From assembly GCA_030148025.1 (NCBI GenBank), contig JASBUG010000043.1:62001-126000 (forward strand): a stretch of DNA of 64,000 bases, read 5' to 3'. Below, in pieces: positions 45,788 to 54,160 of this stretch. The stretch comes from Flavobacteriaceae bacterium. Lineage in GTDB: Bacteria > Bacteroidota > Bacteroidia > Flavobacteriales > Flavobacteriaceae. The number at the start of each line of letters is the position of its first letter. Position 1 is the stretch's first letter. The notes beneath the pieces were generated by a model. The model saw only the letters and a program-made list of their open reading frames with translations, searched no databases and was not told the DNA's origin. Made by a program: the position numbers and the translations under genes.

Positions 45788-46318
45788 TTAGTTTTGAAAT
45801 GCGGCAAGCATTTCGGTAATTTTCATTTCATCTTTAGTTACAGCGATACGTCCAGAACGCACAAACTGCATAATGCCGTAGGCACTTAAATCTCTGTGTA
45901 ATTGTTGTATTTCATGACGTCTTCCAGATTTTTCTAATACGAAAAACTCACGATTTACAGTGACAATTTTAGCGTCGCTATCTTTAATAATATTCTGGAT
46001 TTGACGTTCTTCAAACAATAGATCAGATTTGATCTTGAACATACATGATTCCTGATAGATTGTATCATCATCAGTATGATAATAAGCTTTTATGACTTCT
46101 ATCTGCTTTTCTATTTGACCAATGATCTTCTTCACATTGTCCTCGCTCATATTGACCACAATTGTAAAACGCGATACGCCTTCTATTTCCGATTCGGAAA
46201 TATTCATGCTCTCGATATTAATGTGTCGACGCTGAAAGATTGCAGATATCCTATTCAACAATCCTATATTATTTTCGGTATAAACCGAAATGGTATATTG
46301 TTTTAATTCTTGACTCAT
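45788..46318 (-). CDS. ilvN: Acetolactate synthase small (regulatory) subunit
   Basis: The 176-residue protein has an N-terminal ACT domain ([21 protein letters not shown]) and a second regulatory half. It should bind valine and control IlvB. The frame is open 20 codons upstream into ilvB, but the ATG at 46318 with a two-base gap from the ilvB stop gives the family-typical start [13 protein letters not shown]. Length is normal. Confidence 0.94.
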   Translation of the reverse strand: MSQELKQYTISVYTENNIGLLNRISAIFQRRHINIESMNISESEIEGVSRFTIVVNMSEDNVKKIIGQIEKQIEVIKAYYHTDDDTIYQESCMFKIKSDLLFEERQIQNIIKDSDAKIVTVNREFFVLEKSGRRHEIQQLHRDLSAYGIMQFVRSGRIAVTKDEMKITEMLAAFQN

Positions 46319-46320
46319 AA

Positions 46321-48054
46321 TTACTCTAATCTTATATCTGATACTGCAGCTCCTGCAGGTACCATTGGGAATACACAATCTTCTTTTTCAACACATACTT
46401 CAAGGAAGTACGCATCTTCTGAAGCAATCATTTCTTTTACAGCTTCAGCTAATTCTTCACGTTTTGTAACACGTTTCGCAGGTATATGATATCCTTTAGC
46501 AATAGTAACAAAGTCTGGATTTGTCATTTCAGTAGAAGCATATCGCTTATCAAAAAATAACTGCTGCCATTGACGCACCATTCCTAAAAACTCATTATTT
46601 AACACCACTATTTTTACAGGAACTCTGGTTTGTAAAATGGTACCCAATTCTTGAATCGTCATTTGGTAACCACCATCTCCAATTATTGCTACAACTTCAC
46701 GCTCTGGAGCGGCCATTTTTGCTCCAATAGCAGCAGGTAGCGCAAATCCCATAGTTCCTAATCCACCAGAAGTAATGTTACTTTTACTCTTGTTGAATTC
46801 GGCATAACGACAAGCAATCATTTGATGCTGACCAACATCTGAAACTATTGCAGCTTCTCCTTTGCTTTGGATATTTATTTCTTTTAAAACTTCACCCATC
46901 GTCAAACCTTCTTTGGTTGGATGAATATCGTTTTTGATTACTTTTTCAAACTCAACTTGATACAATTCTTTAAAACGATTGTGCCAATCTTGATGTGAAT
47001 TTGCATTTAGCAGTGGTAATAATTTTGCTAAACTTTCTTTAGCATCTCCTAAAACAGCCACATCAGTTTTTACATTTTTATCGATTTCGGCAGGATCAAT
47101 TTCAAAATGAATCACTTTTGCCTGAGTCGCATATTCGTCTAGTTTTCCTGTTACACGATCGTCAAATCGCATTCCTATAGCAATAAGCACATCACATTCA
47201 TTTGTTAATACATTTGGCGCATAATTACCATGCATTCCAACCATCCCAACATTTAACGGGTGTGATGATGGAATAGCAGAAGCCCCTAGGATAGTCCACG
47301 CAGAAGGAATTCCAGCTTTTTCAATAACCGCCTTAAATTCTTCTTCGGCTTCACCAAGAATAACACCTTGTCCCCAAACAATCATTGGTTTTTTAGCATT
47401 ATTAATAAGTTCTGCAGCTTCAGCTAATTTTGAATCGTCAACTTTAGGAACAGGTTTGTAACTCCTTACGCCTTCACACTTCTTATATTCAAAATCAAAT
47501 TCTTGAAATTGTGCATCTTTAGTTATATCAACTAGTACAGGTCCTGGACGTCCACTTTTAGCAATGTAAAATGCCTTAGCCATAACCTCAGGAATCTCTT
47601 CAGCATTTGTAATTTGATGATTCCATTTGGTTACAGGTGTAGAAATACCAACAATATCGGTTTCCTGAAATGCGTCACTACCTAATAGATGTGATGGTAC
47701 TTGTCCTGTAATACACACCATTGGTGTAGAATCGATCTGCGCATCGGCAATTCCTGTTATTAGATTTGTTGCTCCTGGTCCTGAAGTCGCCATAGCAACA
47801 CCAACTTTTCCAGAAATACGTGCATAACCTTGGGCAGCATGAGTAGCACCTTGTTCGTGACGCGTAAGAACGTGATGAATTTTATCCTGATACTTAAACA
47901 ACTCATCATAAACTGGCATTATGGCTCCTCCTGGGTAGCCATAAAGAATATCAACGCCTTCTTCTAGTAAACATCTCACAATTGCTTCGCAACCTGTGAT
48001 ACGTTCTTTAGCATGAGCTTGATTCTCTCTTTTTGTTACTGTTTGTGTTTCCAT
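46321..48054 (-). CDS. ilvB: Acetolactate synthase large subunit
   Basis: The 577-residue ThDP enzyme has YGYPGGAIMPVYDEL near residue 39, the catalytic glutamate in RHEQGATHAAQGYAR and the ThDP/Mg motif beginning GDGGYQMTIQELGT. It condenses two pyruvates, or pyruvate with 2-oxobutyrate. It lies 38 bases after ilvD and two before ilvN. Confidence 0.97.
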   Translation of the reverse strand: METQTVTKRENQAHAKERITGCEAIVRCLLEEGVDILYGYPGGAIMPVYDELFKYQDKIHHVLTRHEQGATHAAQGYARISGKVGVAMATSGPGATNLITGIADAQIDSTPMVCITGQVPSHLLGSDAFQETDIVGISTPVTKWNHQITNAEEIPEVMAKAFYIAKSGRPGPVLVDITKDAQFQEFDFEYKKCEGVRSYKPVPKVDDSKLAEAAELINNAKKPMIVWGQGVILGEAEEEFKAVIEKAGIPSAWTILGASAIPSSHPLNVGMVGMHGNYAPNVLTNECDVLIAIGMRFDDRVTGKLDEYATQAKVIHFEIDPAEIDKNVKTDVAVLGDAKESLAKLLPLLNANSHQDWHNRFKELYQVEFEKVIKNDIHPTKEGLTMGEVLKEINIQSKGEAAIVSDVGQHQMIACRYAEFNKSKSNITSGGLGTMGFALPAAIGAKMAAPEREVVAIIGDGGYQMTIQELGTILQTRVPVKIVVLNNEFLGMVRQWQQLFFDKRYASTEMTNPDFVTIAKGYHIPAKRVTKREELAEAVKEMIASEDAYFLEVCVEKEDCVFPMVPAGAAVSDIRLE

Positions 48055-48092
48055 AATATCTGTTTTGTATTAGATTCCCTTTTTCAAGGGAA

Positions 48093-49778
48093 CTAGAATT
48101 CATCAGTTACACATCCTTTAGATGCTGATGATACGGTTCTTGCGTATTTATATAATATTCCTTTTTTGTGTTTTAATTCTGGTATCGTACAGTTAGCTCT
48201 TCTTTCTGCTAGTTCTTCATCAGAAAGCAACACATTAATAGAGTTATCTTCTGCACTAATCCTTATTTTATCTCCAGTTTGTAGTAGCCCAATAGTTCCT
48301 CCAGATTGTGCTTCAGGTGTAATATGCCCTACTACAAATCCGTGAGTTCCTCCTGAGAAACGACCATCTGTAATTAACGCTACAGATTTACCTAAACCTG
48401 CTCCCATAATTAGTGATGTTGGTTTTAACATTTCAGGCATTCCAGGACCTCCTTTAGGGCCTACATAACGGATTACCACTACATCGCCTTTTTCTACTTC
48501 ACCATTAGATATTCCTGTATTTGCTGCTTGTTCTCCATCATACACCACAGCTTTTCCTTCAAATAGCAAACCTTCTTTTCCTGATATTTTAGCAACCGCA
48601 CCTTCAGAAGCTAGATTACCATAGAGTATTTGAATGTTTCCTGAAGTTTTTAATGCCTTATCTTTTGGGAAGATCACATCTTGATCGCCTTCAAATGTTA
48701 ATGGCTCTACATCTTTTAAATTTTCAGCAAGAGTCTTCCCTGTTACCGTTAAACAATCACCATGCAAATACCCATTATCTAATAAGTACTTCATCACTGC
48801 TGGCGTACCACCAACACCATGAACATCTTCCATTAAATATTTACCCGAAGGTTTTAAGTCTGCAATTAGAGGTGTTCTATCACTTACACGTTGAAAATCC
48901 TCTAAATTAAAATCGATATTCGCAGCTCGGGCAATAGCTAAAAAGTGTAATACAGCATTTGTAGAACCACCTAAAGCATTTACTAATGCTACAGCATTTT
49001 CAATCGATTTTTTAGAAATAATATCTAGAGGCTTTAAATCTAACTCTAGCAAGTTTTTAATAGCTAAAGCTGTTCTTTCTGATTCTGATTTTTTATTAGG
49101 ATTTTCGGCAGGAATTGAGGAATTATAAGGCAATGCAAACCCCATACATTCTATTGCTGAAGCCATAGTGTTAGCAGTATACATACCACCACAAGCTCCT
49201 GCTCCTGGAATTGCTCTTCTTATAATTTCTTTATATTCGTCTTCATCAATTTCTCCTGCAACTTTTTGTCCTAAAGCTTCAAAAGCAGATACAATATTTA
49301 GTTTTCTTCCTTTATAATTTCCTGAAGCAATAGTTCCGCCATACATCATAATTGATGGTCTGTTTAATCGCAACATTGCTATAACTGCTCCAGGCATATT
49401 TTTATCACATCCTACTACAGAAACTAATGCGTCATAACTTTGTGCATGCATAACGGTTTCGATAGAGTCTGCAATAATATCTCTGGAAGCTAAAGAATAA
49501 TTCATTCCTGATGTTCCCATAGAAATACCATCACTAACACCAATGGTGTTAAATCCAAGTCCTACTAATCCAGCAATTTTACATTCGATTTTAACTTCTC
49601 CAGCTAACCCATTTAGGTGCATATTACACGGATTTCCATCATAACCAGTACTTGCAATACCAACTTGCGCTTTATGCATGTCGTCATCGGTTAAGCCTAC
49701 TGCATACAACATAGCTTGTGATGCTGGTTGCGATTCATCTTGTGTTAATCTGCTACTATATTTATTCAGTTTATTCAT
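48093..49778 (-). CDS. ilvD: Dihydroxy-acid dehydratase
   Basis: IlvD removes water from dihydroxy acids, the last common step to valine and isoleucine precursors. The 561-residue protein holds the cluster-binding cysteines in VGCDKNMPG and [15 protein letters not shown], and [15 protein letters not shown] near the C-terminus. The ATG at 49778 ([13 protein letters not shown]) is chosen over one six codons upstream. It is the first structural gene of ilvDBNCA, 160 bases after the second attenuator. Confidence 0.96.
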   Translation of the reverse strand: MNKLNKYSSRLTQDESQPASQAMLYAVGLTDDDMHKAQVGIASTGYDGNPCNMHLNGLAGEVKIECKIAGLVGLGFNTIGVSDGISMGTSGMNYSLASRDIIADSIETVMHAQSYDALVSVVGCDKNMPGAVIAMLRLNRPSIMMYGGTIASGNYKGRKLNIVSAFEALGQKVAGEIDEDEYKEIIRRAIPGAGACGGMYTANTMASAIECMGFALPYNSSIPAENPNKKSESERTALAIKNLLELDLKPLDIISKKSIENAVALVNALGGSTNAVLHFLAIARAANIDFNLEDFQRVSDRTPLIADLKPSGKYLMEDVHGVGGTPAVMKYLLDNGYLHGDCLTVTGKTLAENLKDVEPLTFEGDQDVIFPKDKALKTSGNIQILYGNLASEGAVAKISGKEGLLFEGKAVVYDGEQAANTGISNGEVEKGDVVVIRYVGPKGGPGMPEMLKPTSLIMGAGLGKSVALITDGRFSGGTHGFVVGHITPEAQSGGTIGLLQTGDKIRISAEDNSINVLLSDEELAERRANCTIPELKHKKGILYKYARTVSSASKGCVTDEF

Positions 49779-49938
49779 TATTATTTTAATTGGCATTTCG
49801 AAATTAACTCATCACTTAATGTCTTAATGTTCAGGATATTACTTTTGTTTAAATTCATTGGTTTTTCATTTAATTTAACTTATTGATTTTCAATTGTTTA
49901 AATATTTTATTTTATGATGTTCAATATTTTAAAATTCA

Positions 49939-49973
49939 TAAAAAAAGCCTGTATCAAAAATTGACACAGGCTT
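49939..49973 (-). terminator. Attenuator terminator 2 of the ilv leader
   Basis: On the minus strand AAGCCTGTGTCAA and TTGATACAGGCTT form a 13-base stem with one mismatch and a three-base loop (49945-49973), followed by seven T. It lies 27 bases after the stop codon of leader peptide 2 and before ilvD, as expected for a transcription attenuator. Confidence 0.88.
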
Positions 49974-49999
49974 CGTTATACAATAGCAGTCTGCATCAA

Positions 50000-50065
50000 T
50001 TAGCCTGAGCTAATAATGACAACAACACAAATAATAATGACTGTTATGTTTATTTTTATATTCAT
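50000..50065 (-). CDS. ilv leader peptide 2 (Ile/Val-rich, 21 aa)
   Basis: A 21-codon frame begins at ATG 50065 and ends with TAA at 50002-50000. Fourteen of its residues are Ile or Val (eight Ile, five Val counted in MNIKINITVIIICVVVIISS plus flanking), with runs III, VVV and II in the middle. Such runs stall ribosomes when charged isoleucyl- or valyl-tRNA is short. It lies between the first and the second terminator, so it would be read only if the first is passed. Confidence 0.85.
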   Translation of the reverse strand: MNIKINITVIIICVVVIISSG

Positions 50066-50081
50066 TTAATTATTTAAACTG

Positions 50082-50109
50082 AAAAAGCCTTCCGTTTCGG
50101 GAAGGCTTT
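50082..50109 (-). terminator. Attenuator terminator 1 of the ilv leader
   Basis: AAAGCCTTCC and GGAAGGCTTT form a perfect 10-bp stem with a six-base loop (50084-50109), followed by TT on the minus strand to give a five-T run. It lies 35 bases after the stop codon of leader peptide 1. Confidence 0.88.
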
Positions 50110-50143
50110 CAATTTATATTTTAAAATTTATAATACCATTCCC

Positions 50144-50206
50144 CTATCGTTGTGAAATAATCACCACGACAATAATTGAAACGATATTTAAAATTTGCTT
50201 TTTCAT
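50144..50206 (-). CDS. ilv leader peptide 1 (Ile/Val-rich, 20 aa)
   Basis: The frame from ATG 50206 to TAG 50146-50144 encodes MKKQILNIVSIIVVVIISQR, with 11 Ile/Val and one Leu among 20 residues. It is too short for ordinary gene callers, but the block SIIVVVII followed by a hairpin terminator is the classical design of a branched-chain amino-acid attenuator. The promoter predicted just upstream would leave only a few untranslated bases. Confidence 0.88.
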   Translation of the reverse strand: MKKQILNIVSIIVVVIISQR

Positions 50207-50215
50207 TTGATGGTT

Positions 50216-50247
50216 CAAAGATATAGCAATTGCATTTTAATATGCAA
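50216..50247 (-). promoter_or_regulatory. Promoter of the ilv operon
   Basis: On the minus strand TTG (complement of 50245-50247) is followed after 21 bases by TATCTTTG (complement of 50216-50223), an exact TAnnTTTG -7 box. Transcription would start near 50210, four bases or so before the first leader-peptide ATG. Confidence 0.65.
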
Positions 50248-50287
50248 ATCTTTTATTAATATTTTTACTTTAAGCATCTTAACTTAT

Positions 50288-50295
50288 TATATTTG
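50288..50295 (+). promoter_or_regulatory. -7 box before the ABC/FtsX operon
   Basis: TATATTTG fits TAnnTTTG exactly and lies 17 bases before the ATPase start codon. No TTG is found at the usual -33 distance, so the promoter may be weak or need an activator. Confidence 0.4.
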
Positions 50296-50312
50296 TTCTC
50301 TTTTTAGCTCTT

Positions 50313-50939
50313 ATGCTTAAGACCGTAGATGTAACATTTTCTTATACTAAAGAATCTTCATTTAGTTTTCCTGATATTGAACTAAACGATGATCAGTCTT
50401 TGTTAATTCTTGGTAAATCTGGGATTGGTAAAACCACTCTTTTACATTTACTAGCAGGGATTTTAAGTCCTGATGAAGGCTCAATAATTATTAACGAGAA
50501 AGATATCACCAAGATAAATACTAAAAAGCTAGATGCCTTTAGGGGAGAAAATATTGGTCTTATTTTTCAGAATACCATTGCAATTTCATCATTAACTGTT
50601 TATGAAAACTTGCAAGCCAGATTATACTTTAGTGGTATTAATGAGCAAAGAGAAGCAATTGAGGGCATGCTAACTCAACTGGATTTGGTTTCTGTAAAAA
50701 ATCAAAAACCAAATACCCTAAGTACTGGGCAACTACAACGCTTAGGTATTGCTTTAGGTGTAATTCATAAGCCAAATATTATTCTTGCTGATGAACCTAC
50801 GTCTAGTTTGGATGATGAAAATAGTGAGCTAGTTATTAATCTTTTAAAGACTCAAGCAAAACTATCGAATGCTAATTTAATTATCATTACTCATGATAAT
50901 CGTATAAAAAGTTCATTTTCAAACACTCTTGTTTTATGA
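50313..50939 (+). CDS. ABC transporter ATP-binding protein (LolD/MacB type)
   Basis: The 208-residue ATPase has Walker A LGKSGIGKTTL (33-43), the signature LSTGQLQRLGIA and Walker B IILADEPTSSLD, all typical of the LolD/MacB/FtsE group whose partner permeases have an FtsX fold. It overlaps the permease gene by four bases (ATGA). With the His-rich permease and the DUF3299-like protein it resembles the zinc-linked ZrgBC-type systems of Gram-negative bacteria. Confidence 0.9.
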   Translation: MLKTVDVTFSYTKESSFSFPDIELNDDQSLLILGKSGIGKTTLLHLLAGILSPDEGSIIINEKDITKINTKKLDAFRGENIGLIFQNTIAISSLTVYENLQARLYFSGINEQREAIEGMLTQLDLVSVKNQKPNTLSTGQLQRLGIALGVIHKPNIILADEPTSSLDDENSELVINLLKTQAKLSNANLIIITHDNRIKSSFSNTLVL

Positions 50940-52132
50940 ACATAATAAAGTTAAGCTATAAAAATATTATCACTAAACCGTTACAAACTTTTTTAACGGT
51001 TTTAATACTTTCTTTAAGTATTGGTTTACTTCTTGGTGTAAAACAATTAAACAAGGTTTTTGAATCACAATTAAATCAAAGTTTAAATGGTGTTGATATG
51101 GTTGTTGGCGCTAAAGGAAGTCCTTTACAACTAGTGCTTTCGGCAGTATTGCATGTTGATAACCCAACGGGAAACATAGCATATAATGAAGCAAAAAAAA
51201 TAGCAACCCACAAGTATATAAAAGACGCTATTCCTATTTCAATAGGTGATAATTATAAAGGCTATAAAATTGTTGTTACTACAACTAGCTTTATAGACTT
51301 ACATAAAACAGAAATAGAAACTGGTAATTTATTTAAAGCTAGCTACGACGTTGTAATTGGTAATGCCGTAGCAGAAAACTTAAACTTAGCTGTAGGAGAT
51401 ACGTTTTATAGTTCGCATGGTATGATTGAAGATGCTATTGAAAGTCATGACGATCACCCGTTAAAAGTTGTTGGAATTTTAAAGCCTACTCAAAATGTAA
51501 TTGACAGGTTAATTCTAACAGATTTAGAAAGTATTTGGCATATGCATGAAGACGAAGACGGAGATCACAACCATAATCATGACAATGAAGAAATTACCGC
51601 TATGCTAATTAAATTTGGCAATAAAAGAGGATTGCTAACTTTACCACGAAGCATTAATAAGAGTACACCTTTTCAAGCGGCTTTACCGAAATATCAACTA
51701 GACAAACTATTTAAATTCACCACAATAGGTACTAAAGCTATTACATGGATAGCATTTTCTATTTTCCTAGTATCTGGAATAAGCATGTTTGTAAGCTTAT
51801 ATAGAATGGTTAAAGAACGTGCTAAAGAATTAGCCTTAATTAGAACCTATGGCGCCAGTAGAAACAAACTTATATTACTTGTTTTTGCAGAAGGTGTGTT
51901 AGTTGGGGTTTTTAGTTTCATTGTTGGACTTCTATTAGCTAGTTTTGGGCTTCAAGCAATATTTTCTGCTATTAAAAACACTTATAAACAACAGCTATAT
52001 TTATTAGACTATCAGCAAGATATTTTGGTATTATTATTGTTTATATTTGGTCTCATTGTAATAGCTACTATAATAGCTATACGCCCAATATTTAAAATGG
52101 ACATTTCAAAAATTATTAGTCATGAAAGTTAA
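50936..52132 (+). CDS. FtsX-like ABC permease with His/Asp-rich periplasmic loop
   Basis: The 398-residue protein has one N-terminal membrane segment (about 14-34), a large periplasmic MacB-like domain, and three C-terminal membrane segments (about 268-290, 315-342, 360-385). The periplasmic part carries HDDH at 171-174 and an acidic, His-rich loop at 202-216 with five histidines, likely to bind zinc or another metal. MacB-type permeases move substrate by mechanotransmission rather than through a channel. It overlaps both neighbours, so the three genes form one operon. Substrate is unknown; a metal or a metal-dependent protein is inferred. Confidence 0.88.
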   Translation: MNIIKLSYKNIITKPLQTFLTVLILSLSIGLLLGVKQLNKVFESQLNQSLNGVDMVVGAKGSPLQLVLSAVLHVDNPTGNIAYNEAKKIATHKYIKDAIPISIGDNYKGYKIVVTTTSFIDLHKTEIETGNLFKASYDVVIGNAVAENLNLAVGDTFYSSHGMIEDAIESHDDHPLKVVGILKPTQNVIDRLILTDLESIWHMHEDEDGDHNHNHDNEEITAMLIKFGNKRGLLTLPRSINKSTPFQAALPKYQLDKLFKFTTIGTKAITWIAFSIFLVSGISMFVSLYRMVKERAKELALIRTYGASRNKLILLVFAEGVLVGVFSFIVGLLLASFGLQAIFSAIKNTYKQQLYLLDYQQDILVLLLFIFGLIVIATIIAIRPIFKMDISKIISHES

Positions 52133-52553
52133 ATCTGTATTGTTTCTTTTGCTTTTTACTTTATTTTACACTAGTGTTTTTAGTCAAAAAAAAACAACTT
52201 GGAAAGAGTTATCTACTGTGTATCGCAAAGAAATTTCTCCTAACAAAAGTGACAATACAAAAACAATGTCACTAAAAGATATTGAAGGAAAAAAAATTAC
52301 CGTTAAAGGTTATTTTTTAGACTTAGGCGCAGAATCTATGTGGTACATGCTCTCAAGATTTCCATTCGAAAATTGCTTTTTTTGCACTGGTGTTGGCCCT
52401 GAGACAGTTATTGAGCTTGCGGAGTTTCAAAACAAAAAATCAAAATTTAGAACCGATGACATTGTTACCGTTACAGGCACCCTATTTTTAGTAAAAGAAG
52501 ACGATGAATATATTTATGTTTTAGAAAATTGTACTATAGACTTTTCAGAATAA
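52122..52553 (+). CDS. Small exported protein, DUF3299-like
   Basis: The 143-residue protein starts with a signal peptide (about residues 1-22, cleaved near VFSQ). The mature part has GKKITVKGYFLDLG, then a Cys-containing FPFENCFFCTGVGPETV and a second strand set TGTLFLV, which resembles the OB-like DUF3299 family. The two cysteines (CFFC) could bind metal or form a disulfide. It overlaps the permease gene by 11 bases and completes the ABC set, possibly as a periplasmic metal-handling partner. Confidence 0.75.
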   Translation: MKVKSVLFLLLFTLFYTSVFSQKKTTWKELSTVYRKEISPNKSDNTKTMSLKDIEGKKITVKGYFLDLGAESMWYMLSRFPFENCFFCTGVGPETVIELAEFQNKKSKFRTDDIVTVTGTLFLVKEDDEYIYVLENCTIDFSE

Positions 52554-52727
52554 TTACGAATTACATAAAGATTAAACTTTACTCAAATAGCTAAGCGCTA
52601 TGAATAGATTTTTTTTCAGAAATCAGAGGTATCAAAATGCATTTTTAGATTTTTTTTCTATTCAAACTCAATTTGTGCTAAAACCATTTTTTAGTTAATC
52701 TAGAATAATTACATTTGCTCCTGAATT
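52554..52727. other. Non-coding region before the metK leader
   Basis: AT-rich spacer after the DUF3299-like gene. Apart from T runs and the promoter at its 3' end I see no gene or strong hairpin here. Confidence 0.5.
52710..52717 (+). promoter_or_regulatory. -7 box of metK
   Basis: TACATTTG is an exact TAnnTTTG match. A start of transcription about six bases on would fall at the 5' edge of the SAM-II element, which supports both calls. No convincing -33 TTG is seen. Confidence 0.5.
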
Positions 52728-52780
52728 AAGAGGAAAAATTTGATCTGATTGCAACCTCGTAAAAAAATGCTAAAGCAGTA
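52728..52780 (+). ncRNA. SAM-II riboswitch upstream of metK
   Basis: The pattern follows the SAM-II consensus: P1 GAGG (52730-52733) with CCTC (52755-52758), loop AAAAATTTGATCTG then ATTGCAA directly before the P1 3' strand, then GTAAAAAAATGCTAAA. The pseudoknot P2 can form between CTG (52746-52748) and CAG (52776-52778), replacing ACC/GGU of the reference RNA. SAM binding would lower MetK synthesis. The start codon is about 70 bases downstream, farther than usual for this class, so the mode of control is not clear. Confidence 0.75.
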
Positions 52781-52850
52781 ATTTTTATACTTCTCTAGCG
52801 ACCCAAGCAATTACAAATTTTTCGATTTTTAAAAACTTAAAAGAATACAT

Positions 52851-54104
52851 ATGTCGTATTTATTTACATCGGAAAGTGTATCAGAAGGACACCCAGATAA
52901 AGTAGCTGACCAGATTAGTGATGCACTAATAGATAATTTTTTAGCATTTGACAAAGACTCTAAAGTAGCTTGCGAAACTTTAGTAACTACAGGACAAGTA
53001 GTACTTGCAGGAGAAGTGAAGTCTTCTACATATTTAGATGTTCAAAAAATTGCACGTGAGACTATTAATAAAATAGGTTACACCAAAGGAGAATATATGT
53101 TTGACGGTAATTCTTGTGGTGTGTTTTCTGCCATTCATGAGCAATCTGATGACATTAACCGTGGCGTAGATCGTGAAAACAAAGAAGAACAAGGTGCTGG
53201 TGACCAAGGAATGATGTTTGGCTATGCAACTAGAGAGACTAGTAACTATATGCCTTTAGCTTTAGATTTAGCACATTTAATTTTAATTGAACTTGCTGAA
53301 CTACGTAGAGAAAACAAGGACATCACTTATTTAAGACCAGACTCTAAAAGTCAAGTAACTATCGAGTATAGCGATGACAATGTACCTCAGCGCATAGATG
53401 CTATAGTCGTTTCAACTCAGCATGACGATTTTGGTTCGGATGAAGAAATGCTTGCTAAGATCAGAAAGGATATTGTAGAGATATTAATTCCACGTGTCGT
53501 TGCTAAGTTACCAGAATCTATTCAAGCGTTATTTAATGATGATATAAAATATCATATTAACCCAACAGGAAAATTTGTAATTGGAGGGCCTCATGGAGAC
53601 ACAGGACTAACAGGACGAAAAATAATTGTTGACACCTATGGCGGAAAAGGTGCTCATGGTGGTGGTGCTTTCTCTGGAAAAGACCCTAGTAAAGTTGACA
53701 GAAGTGCTGCTTATGCTACTCGCCATATTGCTAAAAACCTAGTTGCTGCTGGTGTTTGCAACGAAGTATTGGTACAAGTAAGTTATGCTATTGGTGTTGT
53801 AGAACCTATGGGGATATTTATTGATACTTATGGTACATGTCCTTTTAATATGACTGATGGTGAAATTGCAGAAAAAGTATCTCAAATTTTCGATATGCGT
53901 CCTGCTGCAATTGAAGAACGTTTAAAGCTACGTCAACCTATGTATAGCGAAACTGCTGCTTACGGACACATGGGACGTAAAAATGAAGTGATTTCCAAAA
54001 CATTCACTCAACCTAATGGTGAAAGTAAAACTATAGATGTTGAGCTATTCACTTGGGAAAAGCTGGATTATGTTGATAAGGTAAAAGCTGAATTTGGCTT
54101 ATAG
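52851..54104 (+). CDS. metK: S-adenosylmethionine synthase
   Basis: MetK makes SAM from methionine and ATP. The 417-residue protein has [15 protein letters not shown] (about 9-23), [12 protein letters not shown] near residue 116 and [19 protein letters not shown] near residue 272. It is longer than E. coli MetK (384) by insertions in the central part, as in other Bacteroidota. It is a single gene with its own SAM-II leader and a strong terminator. Confidence 0.97.
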   Translation: MSYLFTSESVSEGHPDKVADQISDALIDNFLAFDKDSKVACETLVTTGQVVLAGEVKSSTYLDVQKIARETINKIGYTKGEYMFDGNSCGVFSAIHEQSDDINRGVDRENKEEQGAGDQGMMFGYATRETSNYMPLALDLAHLILIELAELRRENKDITYLRPDSKSQVTIEYSDDNVPQRIDAIVVSTQHDDFGSDEEMLAKIRKDIVEILIPRVVAKLPESIQALFNDDIKYHINPTGKFVIGGPHGDTGLTGRKIIVDTYGGKGAHGGGAFSGKDPSKVDRSAAYATRHIAKNLVAAGVCNEVLVQVSYAIGVVEPMGIFIDTYGTCPFNMTDGEIAEKVSQIFDMRPAAIEERLKLRQPMYSETAAYGHMGRKNEVISKTFTQPNGESKTIDVELFTWEKLDYVDKVKAEFGL

Positions 54105-54124
54105 AAAGCCTTTAAGAATAAAAG

Positions 54125-54157
54125 AAAACCTCAAAGTTACACTTTGAGGTTTTTGTT
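54125..54157 (+). terminator. Terminator of metK
   Basis: AAAACCTCAAAGT and ACTTTGAGGTTTT form a 13-bp stem with a three-base loop (54125-54153), followed by T runs. The convergent peptidase gene ends next to it. Confidence 0.85.
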
Positions 54158-54160
54158 TTT

